From NCBI RefSeq assembly GCF_000244915.1, contig NZ_CM001442.1:3162001-3226000 (forward strand): a stretch of DNA of 64,000 bases. Reading direction: 5' to 3'. Positions 51,484 through 63,272 of the stretch are shown here, one piece after another. A program made the position numbers and the translations under genes. A model generated the notes under the pieces. It had not been told where the DNA came from. It did not search any database and saw only the letters and a program-made list of their open reading frames with translations. This stretch comes from Bradyrhizobium sp. WSM471. Its GTDB lineage: Bacteria > Pseudomonadota > Alphaproteobacteria > Rhizobiales > Xanthobacteraceae. The first letter of the stretch is position 1. Every line of letters begins with the position of its first letter.

Positions 51484-51798
51484 TCAGAAGACCTCGATCA
51501 GATCATCTGCGATGCGTTCGGCGATGCGCGGCTTCAGCAGGTCCCGGATGGATATCTGGACCTGAAGGCCAAGATGGTCTTCGATCAAGTGCAGGACCTT
51601 GAAGTAATCGAACCGTGGCACTTCCTCACGCAAGGTCGTCTCGACCAGGACGTCCAGATCGCTGTCGGGACGGGCGTCGCCTCGTGCGCGCGATCCAAAC
51701 AAGAAAAGGCGCGTGATTCCGGCAGCTCTCAGGTCGGGAGCGAGCTCCCTGAGCTTCCCTATGAGTGTCTGGAGTGGAATATCTGCGACCTCGGTCAT
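51484..51798 (-). CDS. mntA: MntA-like nucleotidyltransferase antitoxin
   Basis: A 104-residue minimal nucleotidyltransferase. The motif GSX10DXD is complete (G35-S36 through D47 and D49 in GSRARGDARPDSDLD). These antitoxins transfer AMP to a Tyr of the HepT partner. The C-terminus (ISIRDLLKPRIAERIADDLIEVF) fits the family. It starts at ATG 51798, directly upstream of hepT. Confidence 0.88.
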   Translation of the reverse strand: MTEVADIPLQTLIGKLRELAPDLRAAGITRLFLFGSRARGDARPDSDLDVLVETTLREEVPRFDYFKVLHLIEDHLGLQVQISIRDLLKPRIAERIADDLIEVF

Positions 51799-51892
51799 GA
51801 CTAGACGTTAGCACAGAGCAGCCGCCCGTCCCAGTATCAGCCGGGCCGGCTCTACCCCCTCGGCGGGGCAGGCGAGGGCCGCTCGCCCGATA

Positions 51893-53407
51893 TCACCGGG
51901 ATGTCGCCGCCACCCCCGTCCGTATCGGTTTAACCTTCCGCCACGCCCAGACCATCACCGGCCACAGCAGCGCCCCGATCGCCATGGCGGCGAGGATCGC
52001 GGCCACGGGGCGCTCGAAAAACGGCAAAATGCTGCCGTCCGACTTGATCAGCGAAGTGACAAAAGCCTGCTCGACCATGGTGCCCATGACGATGCCGAGC
52101 ACCATTGCGGCGACGGGATAGCCGTTTGCTTCCATGACATAGCCGATCACGCCGAAGGCGGCGACGGTGACGACGCCGAACATGTTATTGCCGATCGCGA
52201 ACGAGCCGACCGCGCAGCACAGCATGATGATCGGCATGATGGCGGAGCGCGGTGCCAGCAGGATGTAGGCGGCAATCCGGATCATGGCGATGCCGAGCGG
52301 GATCATCAAAATGTTCGCGATGATGAACATCAGATAGATCGCGTACATGCTCGACGCTTTCTCGGTGAACAGCGTCGGTCCGGGGTTGAGTCCCTTCATG
52401 TAGAGCACGCCGATCGCGATCGCGGCGATGGTGTCGCCGGGGATGCCGAACAGCAATGATGGCACCCAGCCCGAGGCGATGCTGGCATTGTTGCTGGCGC
52501 CGGCCTCGACCAGGCCCTCGACATGGCCGGTGCCGAATTTCTCCGGCTCCTTGGAGAAGCGCTTCGACATCGCATACGAGACCCAGGCGGCCATGTCGGC
52601 GCCGGCGCCGGGCAGCACGCCGATGATGATGCCGACGATGTTTCCGCGCGTCATCTGCCAATGGTATTTCTTGGTCAGCTTCCACTGACCGGCCATGATG
52701 CTTCCGAATTTGCGGCGCGGCAGCGGCGGCGGCTCGGGCGTCAGCATCGCGCGCATCACCTGCGCCACCGCGAACACGCCGACCAGCGCGGGGATCGGCT
52801 CGATGCCGCCGAACAGATCGGTGAGGCCGAAGGTGAAGCGCGGCACGCCGCCGGGATTTTCGATGCCGATGCAGGAGACCAGCAGGCCGAGGAACATGCC
52901 GGCGATCGCCTTCACCGGCGAGGAGCGTGCCACCAGCGTCGCGCACATCAGGCCGAGCAACGCCAGCCAGAAATACTCGAAGGTCGAGAACGACAGCGCG
53001 ATCTCGGCCAGCGGCGGCGCCAGGATCATCAGCGACAGCACGCCGGCGATGCCGCCGACGGCCGAGAACCAGACGCCGGCCCCGAGCGCCAGCTCGGCCT
53101 GTCCCTTGCGGGTCATCGCGTAAGCCTCGTCGGCATAGGCGGCGGAGGCGGGCGTTCCCGGGATGCGCAGCAGCGCACCGGGAATGTCGCCGGAGAAGAT
53201 CGCCATCGAGGAGGCCGCCACGATGGTGGCAATCGCTGCGATCGGCGAGAGATAGAAGGTGACGGGGACGAGCAGGGCGGTTGCCATCGTCGCCGACAGG
53301 CCCGGCAGAGAGCCGATCACGAGCCCGTACACCGAGGCTGCGAACATCGCGATGATGACCTCCCAGGTGGAGATCAGTGCGAACGCTTCGATCAGGGTCT
53401 TCAGCAT
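51893..53407 (-). CDS. tctA: Tripartite tricarboxylate transporter large membrane subunit TctA
   Basis: A 504-residue inner-membrane protein with about a dozen helices. GLVIGSLPGLSATMATALLVPVTF and GDIPGALLRIPGTPASAAYADEAYA are the family signatures. I chose ATG 53407 (MLKTLIEAFALISTWE) because codons upstream in the frame are a shadow of tctB. It lies four bases after the tctB stop. The substrate is set by TctC and is unknown; citrate-like acids are common. Confidence 0.93.
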   Translation of the reverse strand: MLKTLIEAFALISTWEVIIAMFAASVYGLVIGSLPGLSATMATALLVPVTFYLSPIAAIATIVAASSMAIFSGDIPGALLRIPGTPASAAYADEAYAMTRKGQAELALGAGVWFSAVGGIAGVLSLMILAPPLAEIALSFSTFEYFWLALLGLMCATLVARSSPVKAIAGMFLGLLVSCIGIENPGGVPRFTFGLTDLFGGIEPIPALVGVFAVAQVMRAMLTPEPPPLPRRKFGSIMAGQWKLTKKYHWQMTRGNIVGIIIGVLPGAGADMAAWVSYAMSKRFSKEPEKFGTGHVEGLVEAGASNNASIASGWVPSLLFGIPGDTIAAIAIGVLYMKGLNPGPTLFTEKASSMYAIYLMFIIANILMIPLGIAMIRIAAYILLAPRSAIMPIIMLCCAVGSFAIGNNMFGVVTVAAFGVIGYVMEANGYPVAAMVLGIVMGTMVEQAFVTSLIKSDGSILPFFERPVAAILAAMAIGALLWPVMVWAWRKVKPIRTGVAATSR

Positions 53408-53411
53408 GGGG

Positions 53412-53906
53412 TCACCAGGGCGTCGGCAACAGGCCGGCGGGAAGCGGCACGCGCAGCAGCTTGCCGAAGATGAGGTGGATGGCGAAGGGCGCCAGCGCTG
53501 CGAGCGGCAGCGCCAGCTTCCACTTCGCCCCCAACGCCGTCGAGGTGACGTAGACCATGATCGCCGCGGTGATGATGAAGCCGAGCCGGTCGGCCGCGAC
53601 CACGTAGAACAGCAGCAGCGCCGGCGGCAGCAGCGCGCGCAGGCCGTACAACTTTCCCTGCGGCGGCGGGGCAGCCGCTGCCTGGCCATCCTCGAGCGGG
53701 ATCAGCTCTTCCGCCTCTTCGAAGGTGTGGCCGATCCCGAACACGATCGCGAGCCCGCACAGCGCAAGCCCGATGCCGATCACGAGCGGAAATACGTTGG
53801 GGCCGACCGGCTGCCCGGGCACCGGCGGCAGCAGCCAGCCGCCATAGGCGGCTGCTGTGCCGAGCACGACGAGAAACGATCCCGTGACGGAGTCGGGAAG
53901 GCGCAT
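53412..53906 (-). CDS. tctB: Tripartite tricarboxylate transporter small membrane subunit TctB
   Basis: A 164-residue protein with four hydrophobic segments (FLVVLGTAAAYGGWLLP, VFPLVIGIGLALCGLAI, LLPPALLLFYVVAADRLGFIITAAIMVYVT, LPLAALAPFAIHLIF), matching TctB. It lies between tctC and tctA, in the usual order tctC-tctB-tctA. A dispersed repeat (53933-54078) separates it from tctC. Confidence 0.9.
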   Translation of the reverse strand: MRLPDSVTGSFLVVLGTAAAYGGWLLPPVPGQPVGPNVFPLVIGIGLALCGLAIVFGIGHTFEEAEELIPLEDGQAAAAPPPQGKLYGLRALLPPALLLFYVVAADRLGFIITAAIMVYVTSTALGAKWKLALPLAALAPFAIHLIFGKLLRVPLPAGLLPTPW

Positions 53907-53932
53907 GGGAGGAGTCCTATGAGAGGTGTTCT

Positions 53933-54078
53933 CCCTCTCCCCGCGCGCGGGGAGAGGGTCGGGGTGAGGGGGGCTCTCCGCGGGGGAGATGAAAGTTGGA
54001 TTCGCGGAGAGTCCCCCTCACCCGGAATCCGCGCTTCGCGCGCATTCCGACCTCTCCCCGCAAGCGGGGCGAGGTGAA
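53933..54078. repeat. Dispersed repeat, CCTCTCCCCG family, second copy
   Basis: Bounded by CCTCTCCCCGCGCGCGGGGA and CCCCGCAAGCGGGGCGAGGT, and related to 15495-15640. It sits inside the tct operon between tctC and tctB, so it would be in the transcript. Confidence 0.8.
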
Positions 54079-54137
54079 CTGAGCGTGCGGACCGGCCACT
54101 TCAATCAACTATCGCCTCGCGTGAGAGCCGCAGGAGA

Positions 54138-55130
54138 TCACGCCTTGCTCAAACCCGCCGCCTTCATCGCTTCGCCCATCTGAGCGTCCCCCTTGTCCAT
54201 GAAGCTTGCGAACTGGCCGGCATCGCCCCACACGGTGCCGAAGCCGCGATTACCCATGAAGTCCTTGAACTCGGCGGAGTCGTAGACCTTCTTCAGCGCC
54301 GCGGTGAGCTTCGTTGCGATCTCCGGCGGAAGGTTCTTCGGCGCACCGATGCCGCGCCAGGCGCCGGTCGCGTAGTCGATGCCCATCGCCTCCTTCAGCG
54401 TCGGCACGTCCTTGAAGATCGGATTGCGTGCCGGCGCCATGATGGCAAGGCTCCTGGCCTTGCCGGCCTCGATGATGGCACGGGCTTCCGGCACCGAGCA
54501 GGTGGTGAGGTCGAGGCCGCCCGCGGCGAGGTCCTGCATCGCGGGCGCGGCGCCGTTCGACGGCACCCAGGCGACCTGGTTGGCGGGCAGGCCCATCGCC
54601 TGCATCCAGCCGACCAGCGCAAGATGCCAGATGCCGCCCTGGCCAGTGCCGGAGGCCTTGAACTTGCCGGGAGGGGCCGCCTTGATGGCTTCGGCGAGTT
54701 CCTTCACCGTCTTGTAAGGCGAGGAGGAGGAGACCTGGATGCCTGGGGGATCTTCGTTCATCAGCGCCAGCGGGGTGTAGCTCTTCGGCGCCAGTTCGGT
54801 CAGCCCTTGCCAGTGCATCATCGAGATTTCGACGGTGAGCATGCCGATGGTGTAGCCATCGGGCTGCGCGGTCGCGATCGCGGTATGGCCGACGACGCCG
54901 GAGCCGCCGGTGCGATTGACCACGTTGAAGGGCTGGCCGAGATCCTTCTCCAGAAGCGCTGCGACAATGCGCGCAGTCGCGTCAGTGCCGCCGCCCGCGC
55001 CCCAGGGCACGATCACGGTGACGGGCCGCGCCGGATAGGCTTGCGCAAGCGCGGGTGTGAGGCCGAATGCGGCCGACGCTGCAACCGCAGCGGAAGAGGC
55101 CGCAAAGCTGCGGCGCGTAATCTTGGACAT
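54138..55130 (-). CDS. tctC: Tripartite tricarboxylate transporter substrate-binding protein TctC
   Basis: A 330-residue periplasmic binding protein of the Bug/TctC family. The signal SKITRRSFAASSAAVAASAAF has an RR pair, so Tat or Sec export. Family motifs include YPARPVTVIVPWGAGGGTDATAR and FNVVNRTGGSGVVGHTAIA near the start. It binds organic acids in the periplasm and delivers them to TctAB. First gene of the operon, starting at ATG 55130. Confidence 0.93.
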   Translation of the reverse strand: MSKITRRSFAASSAAVAASAAFGLTPALAQAYPARPVTVIVPWGAGGGTDATARIVAALLEKDLGQPFNVVNRTGGSGVVGHTAIATAQPDGYTIGMLTVEISMMHWQGLTELAPKSYTPLALMNEDPPGIQVSSSSPYKTVKELAEAIKAAPPGKFKASGTGQGGIWHLALVGWMQAMGLPANQVAWVPSNGAAPAMQDLAAGGLDLTTCSVPEARAIIEAGKARSLAIMAPARNPIFKDVPTLKEAMGIDYATGAWRGIGAPKNLPPEIATKLTAALKKVYDSAEFKDFMGNRGFGTVWGDAGQFASFMDKGDAQMGEAMKAAGLSKA

Positions 55131-55259
55131 GAATGCCTCCCAGCGGCGCCCATGACGTCAGGCGCTCTTGTCTATGGCGACATTCTAGTCGGCTTTGCAG
55201 CGCGGCTGCAAGGCAGCGCTACCAGCGCTCTGCGAGCAACCTGTCGCTGCTCAACACGA

Positions 55260-56054
55260 TCACTGCGGCTCGTCCGCGTCGCTCTTCGGCCGCGAGCCGC
55301 CGAAGATGCGGGTGCCTTCCGCGGTGACATAAGGCTTCAGCGTTTCCCACGGCACGAATGCGACATATTCGCCCTCGGCGTAGGGTCCGACTGCATAGGG
55401 CGGATAGTGGAAGGTGAGGCCGGAACTCTTGCCCGCGTCGGTTGAGGGCGCGAGCGTCACGGCGCCGATCTTGAGCAGGCTCGGCTCCACGCTCTTGAAC
55501 CATTCGTCGGTCGCGGTCTCGCTCGTATCGCGCTTCTTCTTCTCGATCTTCAACGATGCGATCACCGCCTTCACCATTGCCTTCATGGCCGGGCCGTTGT
55601 CGGCGGTTTCGGTGAAGAACGGGCGGATGGAGATGCGCTTGTTCTCCGCCTTGTCCCACAGGACCGTGTTCACGTCGGAGTTGGGATGGGCGCCGTGGGT
55701 GTCCATATAGTCGTTGCGCAGGACGCTGACATAGCGGTCGGCGACGACGGAGCGGACCGCGTATTTGCGCTCGAAGTCCCAGCCGCCATCCCTGAAGAAC
55801 TGCGGATCCTCTTTGCGCGAGGCGGCGGCTTCTGCCGCGTTCTTGTCGATCCACTTCTTGCCTTCAGTCAGGCAGTCGGCCGCCAGCGCCGCATCGGCCT
55901 TGACCTTGTCGTCGAGGAAGACGCGGGCCTCGATGCTCTTGGTCTTGATGACCGCGTCGGGCTTGGGGTCGGCGGCATGGGCGGTAGCCAACAACGCACT
56001 GCAAGCTGCGCCCACAGCTAGCGCGCGCATGAACGCTGGCGCGGAAAATATCAC
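55260..56054 (-). CDS. Exported DUF3298/DUF4163 protein
   Basis: A 264-residue protein with a signal peptide (AFMRALAVGAACSALLATAHA) and a DUF3298-like domain (VVADRYVSVLRNDYMDTHGAHPN, FHYPPYAVGPYAEGEYVAFVPW), also found in the extracellular part of RsiV. The start is GTG 56054, chosen for the AAAGGA just upstream; ATG 56030 has none. Function unknown. It follows the mutase gene on the same strand after 29 bases and may belong to that transcript. Confidence 0.85.
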   Translation of the reverse strand: MIFSAPAFMRALAVGAACSALLATAHAADPKPDAVIKTKSIEARVFLDDKVKADAALAADCLTEGKKWIDKNAAEAAASRKEDPQFFRDGGWDFERKYAVRSVVADRYVSVLRNDYMDTHGAHPNSDVNTVLWDKAENKRISIRPFFTETADNGPAMKAMVKAVIASLKIEKKKRDTSETATDEWFKSVEPSLLKIGAVTLAPSTDAGKSSGLTFHYPPYAVGPYAEGEYVAFVPWETLKPYVTAEGTRIFGGSRPKSDADEPQ

Positions 56055-56083
56055 GCACTGTCCTTTCGAAGATCGATGGCGAC

Positions 56084-58240
<2,157 letters not shown>

Positions 58241-58242
58241 TC

Positions 58243-58422
58243 CTAGGAATCCTCAAACCTGCGATTGCGCTCAATCAGTTTTTGCACATTTTTCTTGTAG
58301 ACGGGATCGTCCAAGCGGCTCTGAGTAATTTGGCCGGTCCCGTCCCAGAGCAGCCGCGCGAACAGCTTCCCAATCTTCCATTCTGCCAGACCGAGCAACG
58401 TTTGTCCGAGCAGCTGAAACAT
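58243..58422 (-). CDS. 59-residue protein of unknown function in the mutase operon
   Basis: A reading frame of 59 residues from ATG 58422 to TAG 58243-58245, below usual ORF cut-offs. It begins [20 protein letters not shown] and ends [20 protein letters not shown] lies at a normal distance before the start. It leaves nine bases to the GFA gene stop and two bases to the large-subunit start. The amphipathic N-terminus and charged end suggest a small helical protein. I recognise no family. Its tight spacing on both sides argues that it is real. Confidence 0.7.
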   Translation of the reverse strand: MFQLLGQTLLGLAEWKIGKLFARLLWDGTGQITQSRLDDPVYKKNVQKLIERNRRFEDS

Positions 58423-58431
58423 GGCGGCACC

Positions 58432-58896
58432 TCAATCATGATCGGGATGCTGATGGCTGACGATGGTCGCCATCTTCTCCGGTCCGTAATTCTGCTGCGT
58501 GGTCTGGCTCGGCAAATTGGCGATCCCGACCACCCAGCCGAGACGGGACTCGGTGCCGAACTGCCGTGTCGGCACCACGTGGTCAGGACGGTCGAACGCG
58601 CCGGTCATGATCTCGATCCGGTCGCCGTCGATGCGGCCAAAGCTCAGCGGCGTGCCGCAGGCGGCGCAAAAGCCGCGCTCGGCGATGGAGGAGGAGCGGA
58701 AGAACGACGGCTTCCCCTTGGTCCAGGCGAAGTCCGTCTTGTTGATGTCGGCAAAAGAGGCGAACGGCGCCCCGCTGGCCTTCTGGCACATCCGGCAGTG
58801 GCAGATCGAAACCCTGTTCGGCGCCGTCATGACTCCAAAGCGCACTGCCCCGCATTGGCAGCCGCCGGTGAGAACGGGTTTGCCTGCTTCCGTCAT
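58432..58896 (-). CDS. GFA-family (DUF636) zinc protein
   Basis: A 154-residue protein of the glutathione-dependent formaldehyde-activating (GFA/CENP-V) family. Three zinc-binding motifs are visible: GGCQCGAVRF, ICHCRMCQKASG and FCAACGTPLSF. Start ATG 58896, overlapping the mutA stop (58893-58895). Its enzymatic role is not established for most members. The position between the two mutase subunit genes is unusual. Confidence 0.9.
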   Translation of the reverse strand: MTEAGKPVLTGGCQCGAVRFGVMTAPNRVSICHCRMCQKASGAPFASFADINKTDFAWTKGKPSFFRSSSIAERGFCAACGTPLSFGRIDGDRIEIMTGAFDRPDHVVPTRQFGTESRLGWVVGIANLPSQTTQQNYGPEKMATIVSHQHPDHD

Positions 58897-60764
58897 GGCT
58901 GCTCCATCCGTCGATACGTGTCTTGCAGCGTCGCAAGCGCATCACCACCGGCAAAGACGAAACCGGTGACCCCGGCTGCACGCAGCGCCGCCTCGGCATC
59001 GGTCGGGCGGCCTGCCAGATAGATAAGTCGGGTCCCGGCGGTTTGCAGGGCCTGCGCCGCGGCTTCGGCGTGTTCCGCATACACCTTGTCGCTGGAACAA
59101 AGGCAGGCGAGCCCGGCGCCGGAGGCCTTGAAGGCGGCAGCCAACTGGGCCGGATCGGCGAAGCCCTCGCTATCGACGGCCTGGATGCCACCGGTCTCGA
59201 ACAAGCTTTTGGCAAAGGTCGCGCGCGCCGTGAAATCGGCGGGCGTGCCGAGATTGGCCAAAAACACTTTCGGCCGCGCGCCGTGTGCCTTCAACGCCGC
59301 ATCGGATTTGTCGCGCAGCGCCTCGAACGGTTCCGCCAGCCGGATCGGCGGCAGCGCGTCGAACTTGTATTTTTGCTCGCCATAAGGCGCCAGCGCGATC
59401 GGCGTCGCCTTCAGCACCGTAGTCTCGTTCTCGCGCAGATTCGGAAACTCGCTGGCACCGGTCAGCACGTCGCGGCGTTTTGCGATGTTGGAGTCGCGGG
59501 CTTTTCGCGCGGCCGCGACCTTGCTCTGGAAGAGGCCCTGCTGAAGCGCAGCGAAGGCGCCGCCGGCTTTCTCGCTCTCCTGGAAGAGCGCCCAGGCCGT
59601 GTCGCAGAGCTGACCCGTCAGCGCCTCGATGCCGCCTGCGCCTGCCGCGGGATCGCTGACCTTGGCGAGATTGCTCTCTTCCAGCAGCACGAGCTGCGTA
59701 TTGCGCGCCACGCGCCGCGCGAACGGATCGGGCAGGCCGAGCGCCAGCGTGTGCGGCAGCACGGTGATCGCGTTGGCGCCGGCAAGTCCGGCCGCAAACG
59801 TCGCCATGGTCGCGCGCAGCATGTTCACATAGGGATCGCGCTGCGTCAGCATGCGCCAGGCGGTATCGGCGGCGAGGAACAGCGGTCTTGGCGTGAGCCC
59901 GCACGCCGTTTCGATACGCGCCCACAGCAGCCGCAATGCGCGGAATTTTGCCATTGTGAGGAACTGATCTGCATCCGCGGCAAGCCGCGCATAGACCATG
60001 CCCTGCGCCTGCTCCAGCGGAACGCCCGCGCTCTCGATCGCGCGCAAATAGGCGACGCCGCAGGCGAGCACGAAGGCGAGCTCCTGCACCTCCGAGCCAC
60101 CGGCATCGTGGATCACGCGTCCGTCGGCCGAGGCAAACGGCCCCTTGAAGCCGAGCGCGGCGAGGCCCTTGATGCCGCCAGTGATGGCCGGAACGATCTC
60201 GTCCCAGGTATAGGGGCTATGGCCCCACACCGCGCCGGCCGCGAGCGGATCGAGCCCGAAGCGGATGTCGCAGGCCGCGGGATCGATGCCCTTGCTCTTC
60301 ACATATTCCGCGACGTGGATCGCCGCCATCCGTGACTGCGGACCGATCTCGAGCTCGAGGCCGATGCCGGCATCGAGATGGATATCCTTCAAAATCTTTG
60401 CGACTGCGTCCGCGGTCGGTTCCAGCCCGAAACCGTGAGCGGCATTGCCGCCGGCGAACACCAGCGCCAGACCCGTCGCGCCATTTTCGAGATCGGTTAG
60501 TGCCTGCGCATTCGCTGCACTTGCATCGGGATGGTCGATCCGCTGCATGATCTGCCAGGGCGCCGCCGCCGGCCGCCCCACCACGGGCGCAACGCCTTTG
60601 GCGCGCGGATAGAGTGGATCGATCCTGATGCCGTCATAGGTCTTGCCGACCAGCTTCTCGAACGGCGCGCCCTTCAGCACGCCATCGACCAGTTTGCGCC
60701 AGTCGTCGACGGTCGCCTTGGGAAAGTCCGCCGCCAGCGGCAGGTCGTCAGTCGCGGAGGTCAT
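58893..60764 (-). CDS. mutA: Methylmalonyl-CoA mutase, small subunit MutA
   Basis: A 623-residue structural subunit of the heterodimeric mutase. It has the barrel fold (YVKSKGIDPAACDIRFGLDPLAAGAVW) and a C-terminal cobalamin-like domain that lacks the DxHxxG motif: VFLANLGTPADFTARATFA stands in its place. That is normal for MutA, which does not bind cobalamin. The start is ATG 60764. It is the first gene of the mutase operon, followed by the GFA gene and the 59-residue gene. Confidence 0.93.
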   Translation of the reverse strand: MTSATDDLPLAADFPKATVDDWRKLVDGVLKGAPFEKLVGKTYDGIRIDPLYPRAKGVAPVVGRPAAAPWQIMQRIDHPDASAANAQALTDLENGATGLALVFAGGNAAHGFGLEPTADAVAKILKDIHLDAGIGLELEIGPQSRMAAIHVAEYVKSKGIDPAACDIRFGLDPLAAGAVWGHSPYTWDEIVPAITGGIKGLAALGFKGPFASADGRVIHDAGGSEVQELAFVLACGVAYLRAIESAGVPLEQAQGMVYARLAADADQFLTMAKFRALRLLWARIETACGLTPRPLFLAADTAWRMLTQRDPYVNMLRATMATFAAGLAGANAITVLPHTLALGLPDPFARRVARNTQLVLLEESNLAKVSDPAAGAGGIEALTGQLCDTAWALFQESEKAGGAFAALQQGLFQSKVAAARKARDSNIAKRRDVLTGASEFPNLRENETTVLKATPIALAPYGEQKYKFDALPPIRLAEPFEALRDKSDAALKAHGARPKVFLANLGTPADFTARATFAKSLFETGGIQAVDSEGFADPAQLAAAFKASGAGLACLCSSDKVYAEHAEAAAQALQTAGTRLIYLAGRPTDAEAALRAAGVTGFVFAGGDALATLQDTYRRMEQP

Positions 60765-60845
60765 ACGGCGAAGGGCTCCCGAAAATCTTGTTGTTCGCAG
60801 GCGAAATTGCCACGGCCGGCCGTCCCTGCAAACGGTTGTTTTTGG

Positions 60846-61337
60846 TTAACCGGTATCCGGAAGCCGCTCAATGCCTTGTGTCGAGACGCTGGCGAGACCG
60901 TCACGGACACGAATGCCTGCGATCACGCGGTCGGGCGCGATCTCGGCCAGCGGCACCAGCACAAAGGCGCGCTCGAACAGGCGCGGATGCGGCAGGGTCA
61001 GGTCGGGTTTCTGCATCGACACGTCGTCATAGGCGATCATGTCGAGATCGAGCGTGCGCGGGCCCCAGCGCCGCTCTTTATCGCGCGTGCGGCCGAATTT
61101 CTGCTCGACCTTCTGCATCACGAACAGTAGCGCATGCGGATCGAGGCTGGTCTCGATTTCGATGCAGGCGTTGATGAAGGGGGCCTGGTCCTCGTCGCCC
61201 CAGGGCGGCGTCGCATAGTCCGACGAGCGCGCGGTCAACGCAGCCTGCGCCATGCCGCAGATATGAGCGATCGCCTTCTGGAACGTCGCGCGGACATCGC
61301 CGACATTGCCGCCGAGCGCAATCAGGACGCTCGCCAT
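60846..61337 (-). CDS. folK: HPPK, 6-hydroxymethyl-7,8-dihydropterin pyrophosphokinase
   Basis: A 163-residue folate-pathway kinase. LIALGGNVGD at the start and RRWGPRTLDLDMIAYDD, the HPPK signature, are clear, as is LTLPHPRLFERAFVLVPLAEI. It transfers pyrophosphate from ATP to the pterin that FolP uses. It starts one base after the folB stop and is the last gene of folP-folB-folK. Confidence 0.95.
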   Translation of the reverse strand: MASVLIALGGNVGDVRATFQKAIAHICGMAQAALTARSSDYATPPWGDEDQAPFINACIEIETSLDPHALLFVMQKVEQKFGRTRDKERRWGPRTLDLDMIAYDDVSMQKPDLTLPHPRLFERAFVLVPLAEIAPDRVIAGIRVRDGLASVSTQGIERLPDTG

Positions 61338-61338
61338 G

Positions 61339-61703
61339 TCAGGGGTGCCGCGAGCGCGTCAGCATGACGCCGACGTCGTCGAAGATCGCGGCGATCGGCG
61401 CATGTGGCTTGTGCACGGTAATCTTGACCGCACGGATGCGCGGAAAGTGCGACAGGATGGCATCGGCGACCGCGCCGGCCGCGCGCTCCAGCAGCTTGTA
61501 GTTGGTGTTCTTGAAGGCCGCGGTGGTGGTCGCGACGACGTCGGCGTAGGACACGGTGTCGGAGAGGCGGTCAGAGCGCGACGGCTCCGACAGGTCGGTA
61601 TAGAGCTCGAGATCGATGACAAAACGCTGGCCGACCTCGGTCTCGTGCTCCATCACGCCGTGGCGGGCATGGATCGACAGGCCGCTCACGAAGATCGTAT
61701 CGG

Positions 61704-61707
<4 letters not shown>
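61339..61707 (-). CDS. folB: Dihydroneopterin aldolase
   Basis: A 122-residue aldolase that cleaves dihydroneopterin to 6-hydroxymethyl-dihydropterin. SGLSIHARHGVMEHETEVGQRFVID holds the catalytic Tyr/His-type region (here HARHGV), and KNTNYKLLERAA and VRAVKITVHKPHAPI are typical. It overlaps folP by four bases (ATGA) and sits one base before folK. Length is normal. Confidence 0.94.
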
Positions 61708-62564
<857 letters not shown>

Positions 62565-62653
62565 GCGGCCCGCTTTAGCGGTCGGGAAGGGGGGATTCAA
62601 GACGGGAAGCGGTGGGTTGCCAGCGTTTCGGCACGGCCTCGCACACCCTCGCT

Positions 62654-62752
62654 GTCATTGCCCGCGAAAGCGGGCAATCCAGTATTCCAGAGACAGTGCC
62701 ACGATACGGAGGAGCCGCGGCGTACTGGATACCCGCTTTCGCGGCGTATGAC
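62654..62752. repeat. Dispersed palindromic repeat, GTCATTGCCCGC family
   Basis: Left arm GTCATTGCCCGCGAAAGCGG... (62654 onward) and right arm ending GCGGCGTATGAC (62752) are inverted, with inner hairpins. It is similar in build to 9364-9479 but with different sequence. It lies upstream of folP. Confidence 0.75.
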
Positions 62753-62838
62753 GGCGGAGTTGGGGGATGCATTGTTGCCCATCGGGCAAAACGATGCCGA
62801 GAGAGTAGCGCCCACTCCGTATCCGGAGAGCAGCAGCC

Positions 62839-63246
62839 CTAATACGAAATCTTCGGCGGCAGCTTCTTCGCCTTGGCGATGATGTCGCCGACCGACTTCT
62901 CCGAGGGCAGGATGCGGAGCAGCTTTTTCTTCTCGTTGGCGTCCCGCATGCTCTGGGCGAGCCTTGCCGGATTTCTGTAGGCGAGCTCGCGCACGGTGGT
63001 GACGCCGGCCGCGCGGACCAGGCCGACCTTGGCCCGGCCCATGCCGGGGATGCGCATGTAGTCGGAGACGTTGGCCCATTCCAGCAGCAACTGCTCGCTG
63101 ATGCCGGTCTTGGCGGAGAGCGCCTTGCGGCCCTTCACGGTCGAGGCCGCCTCGAGCAGCGCATCGGTGGTGCGGATACCTTGCGCCTTCAACTTGTTGG
63201 CGGCAAAGGCCGACAGGCCCTCAATCTCGGAGATCGGATATGTCAT
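62839..63246 (-). CDS. DUF4332 helix-hairpin-helix protein
   Basis: A 135-residue small protein with helix-hairpin-helix-like repeats: IEGLSAFAANKLKAQGIRTTDALLEAA, YMRIPGMGRAKVGLVRAAGVTTVRELAYRN. It matches DUF4332, related in fold to the HhH region of DNA-repair proteins and of unknown role. The start ATG 63246 has a family-like N-terminus. The C-terminus ends LPPKISY. Confidence 0.85.
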   Translation of the reverse strand: MTYPISEIEGLSAFAANKLKAQGIRTTDALLEAASTVKGRKALSAKTGISEQLLLEWANVSDYMRIPGMGRAKVGLVRAAGVTTVRELAYRNPARLAQSMRDANEKKKLLRILPSEKSVGDIIAKAKKLPPKISY

Positions 63247-63272
63247 GATACTCGATGTGAAATGCGCAGGCG

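Noticed and set aside
58923..60335. A 470-codon open frame on the plus strand opposite mutA
   Set aside because: Shadow frame; the mutase small subunit on the minus strand has clear motifs.
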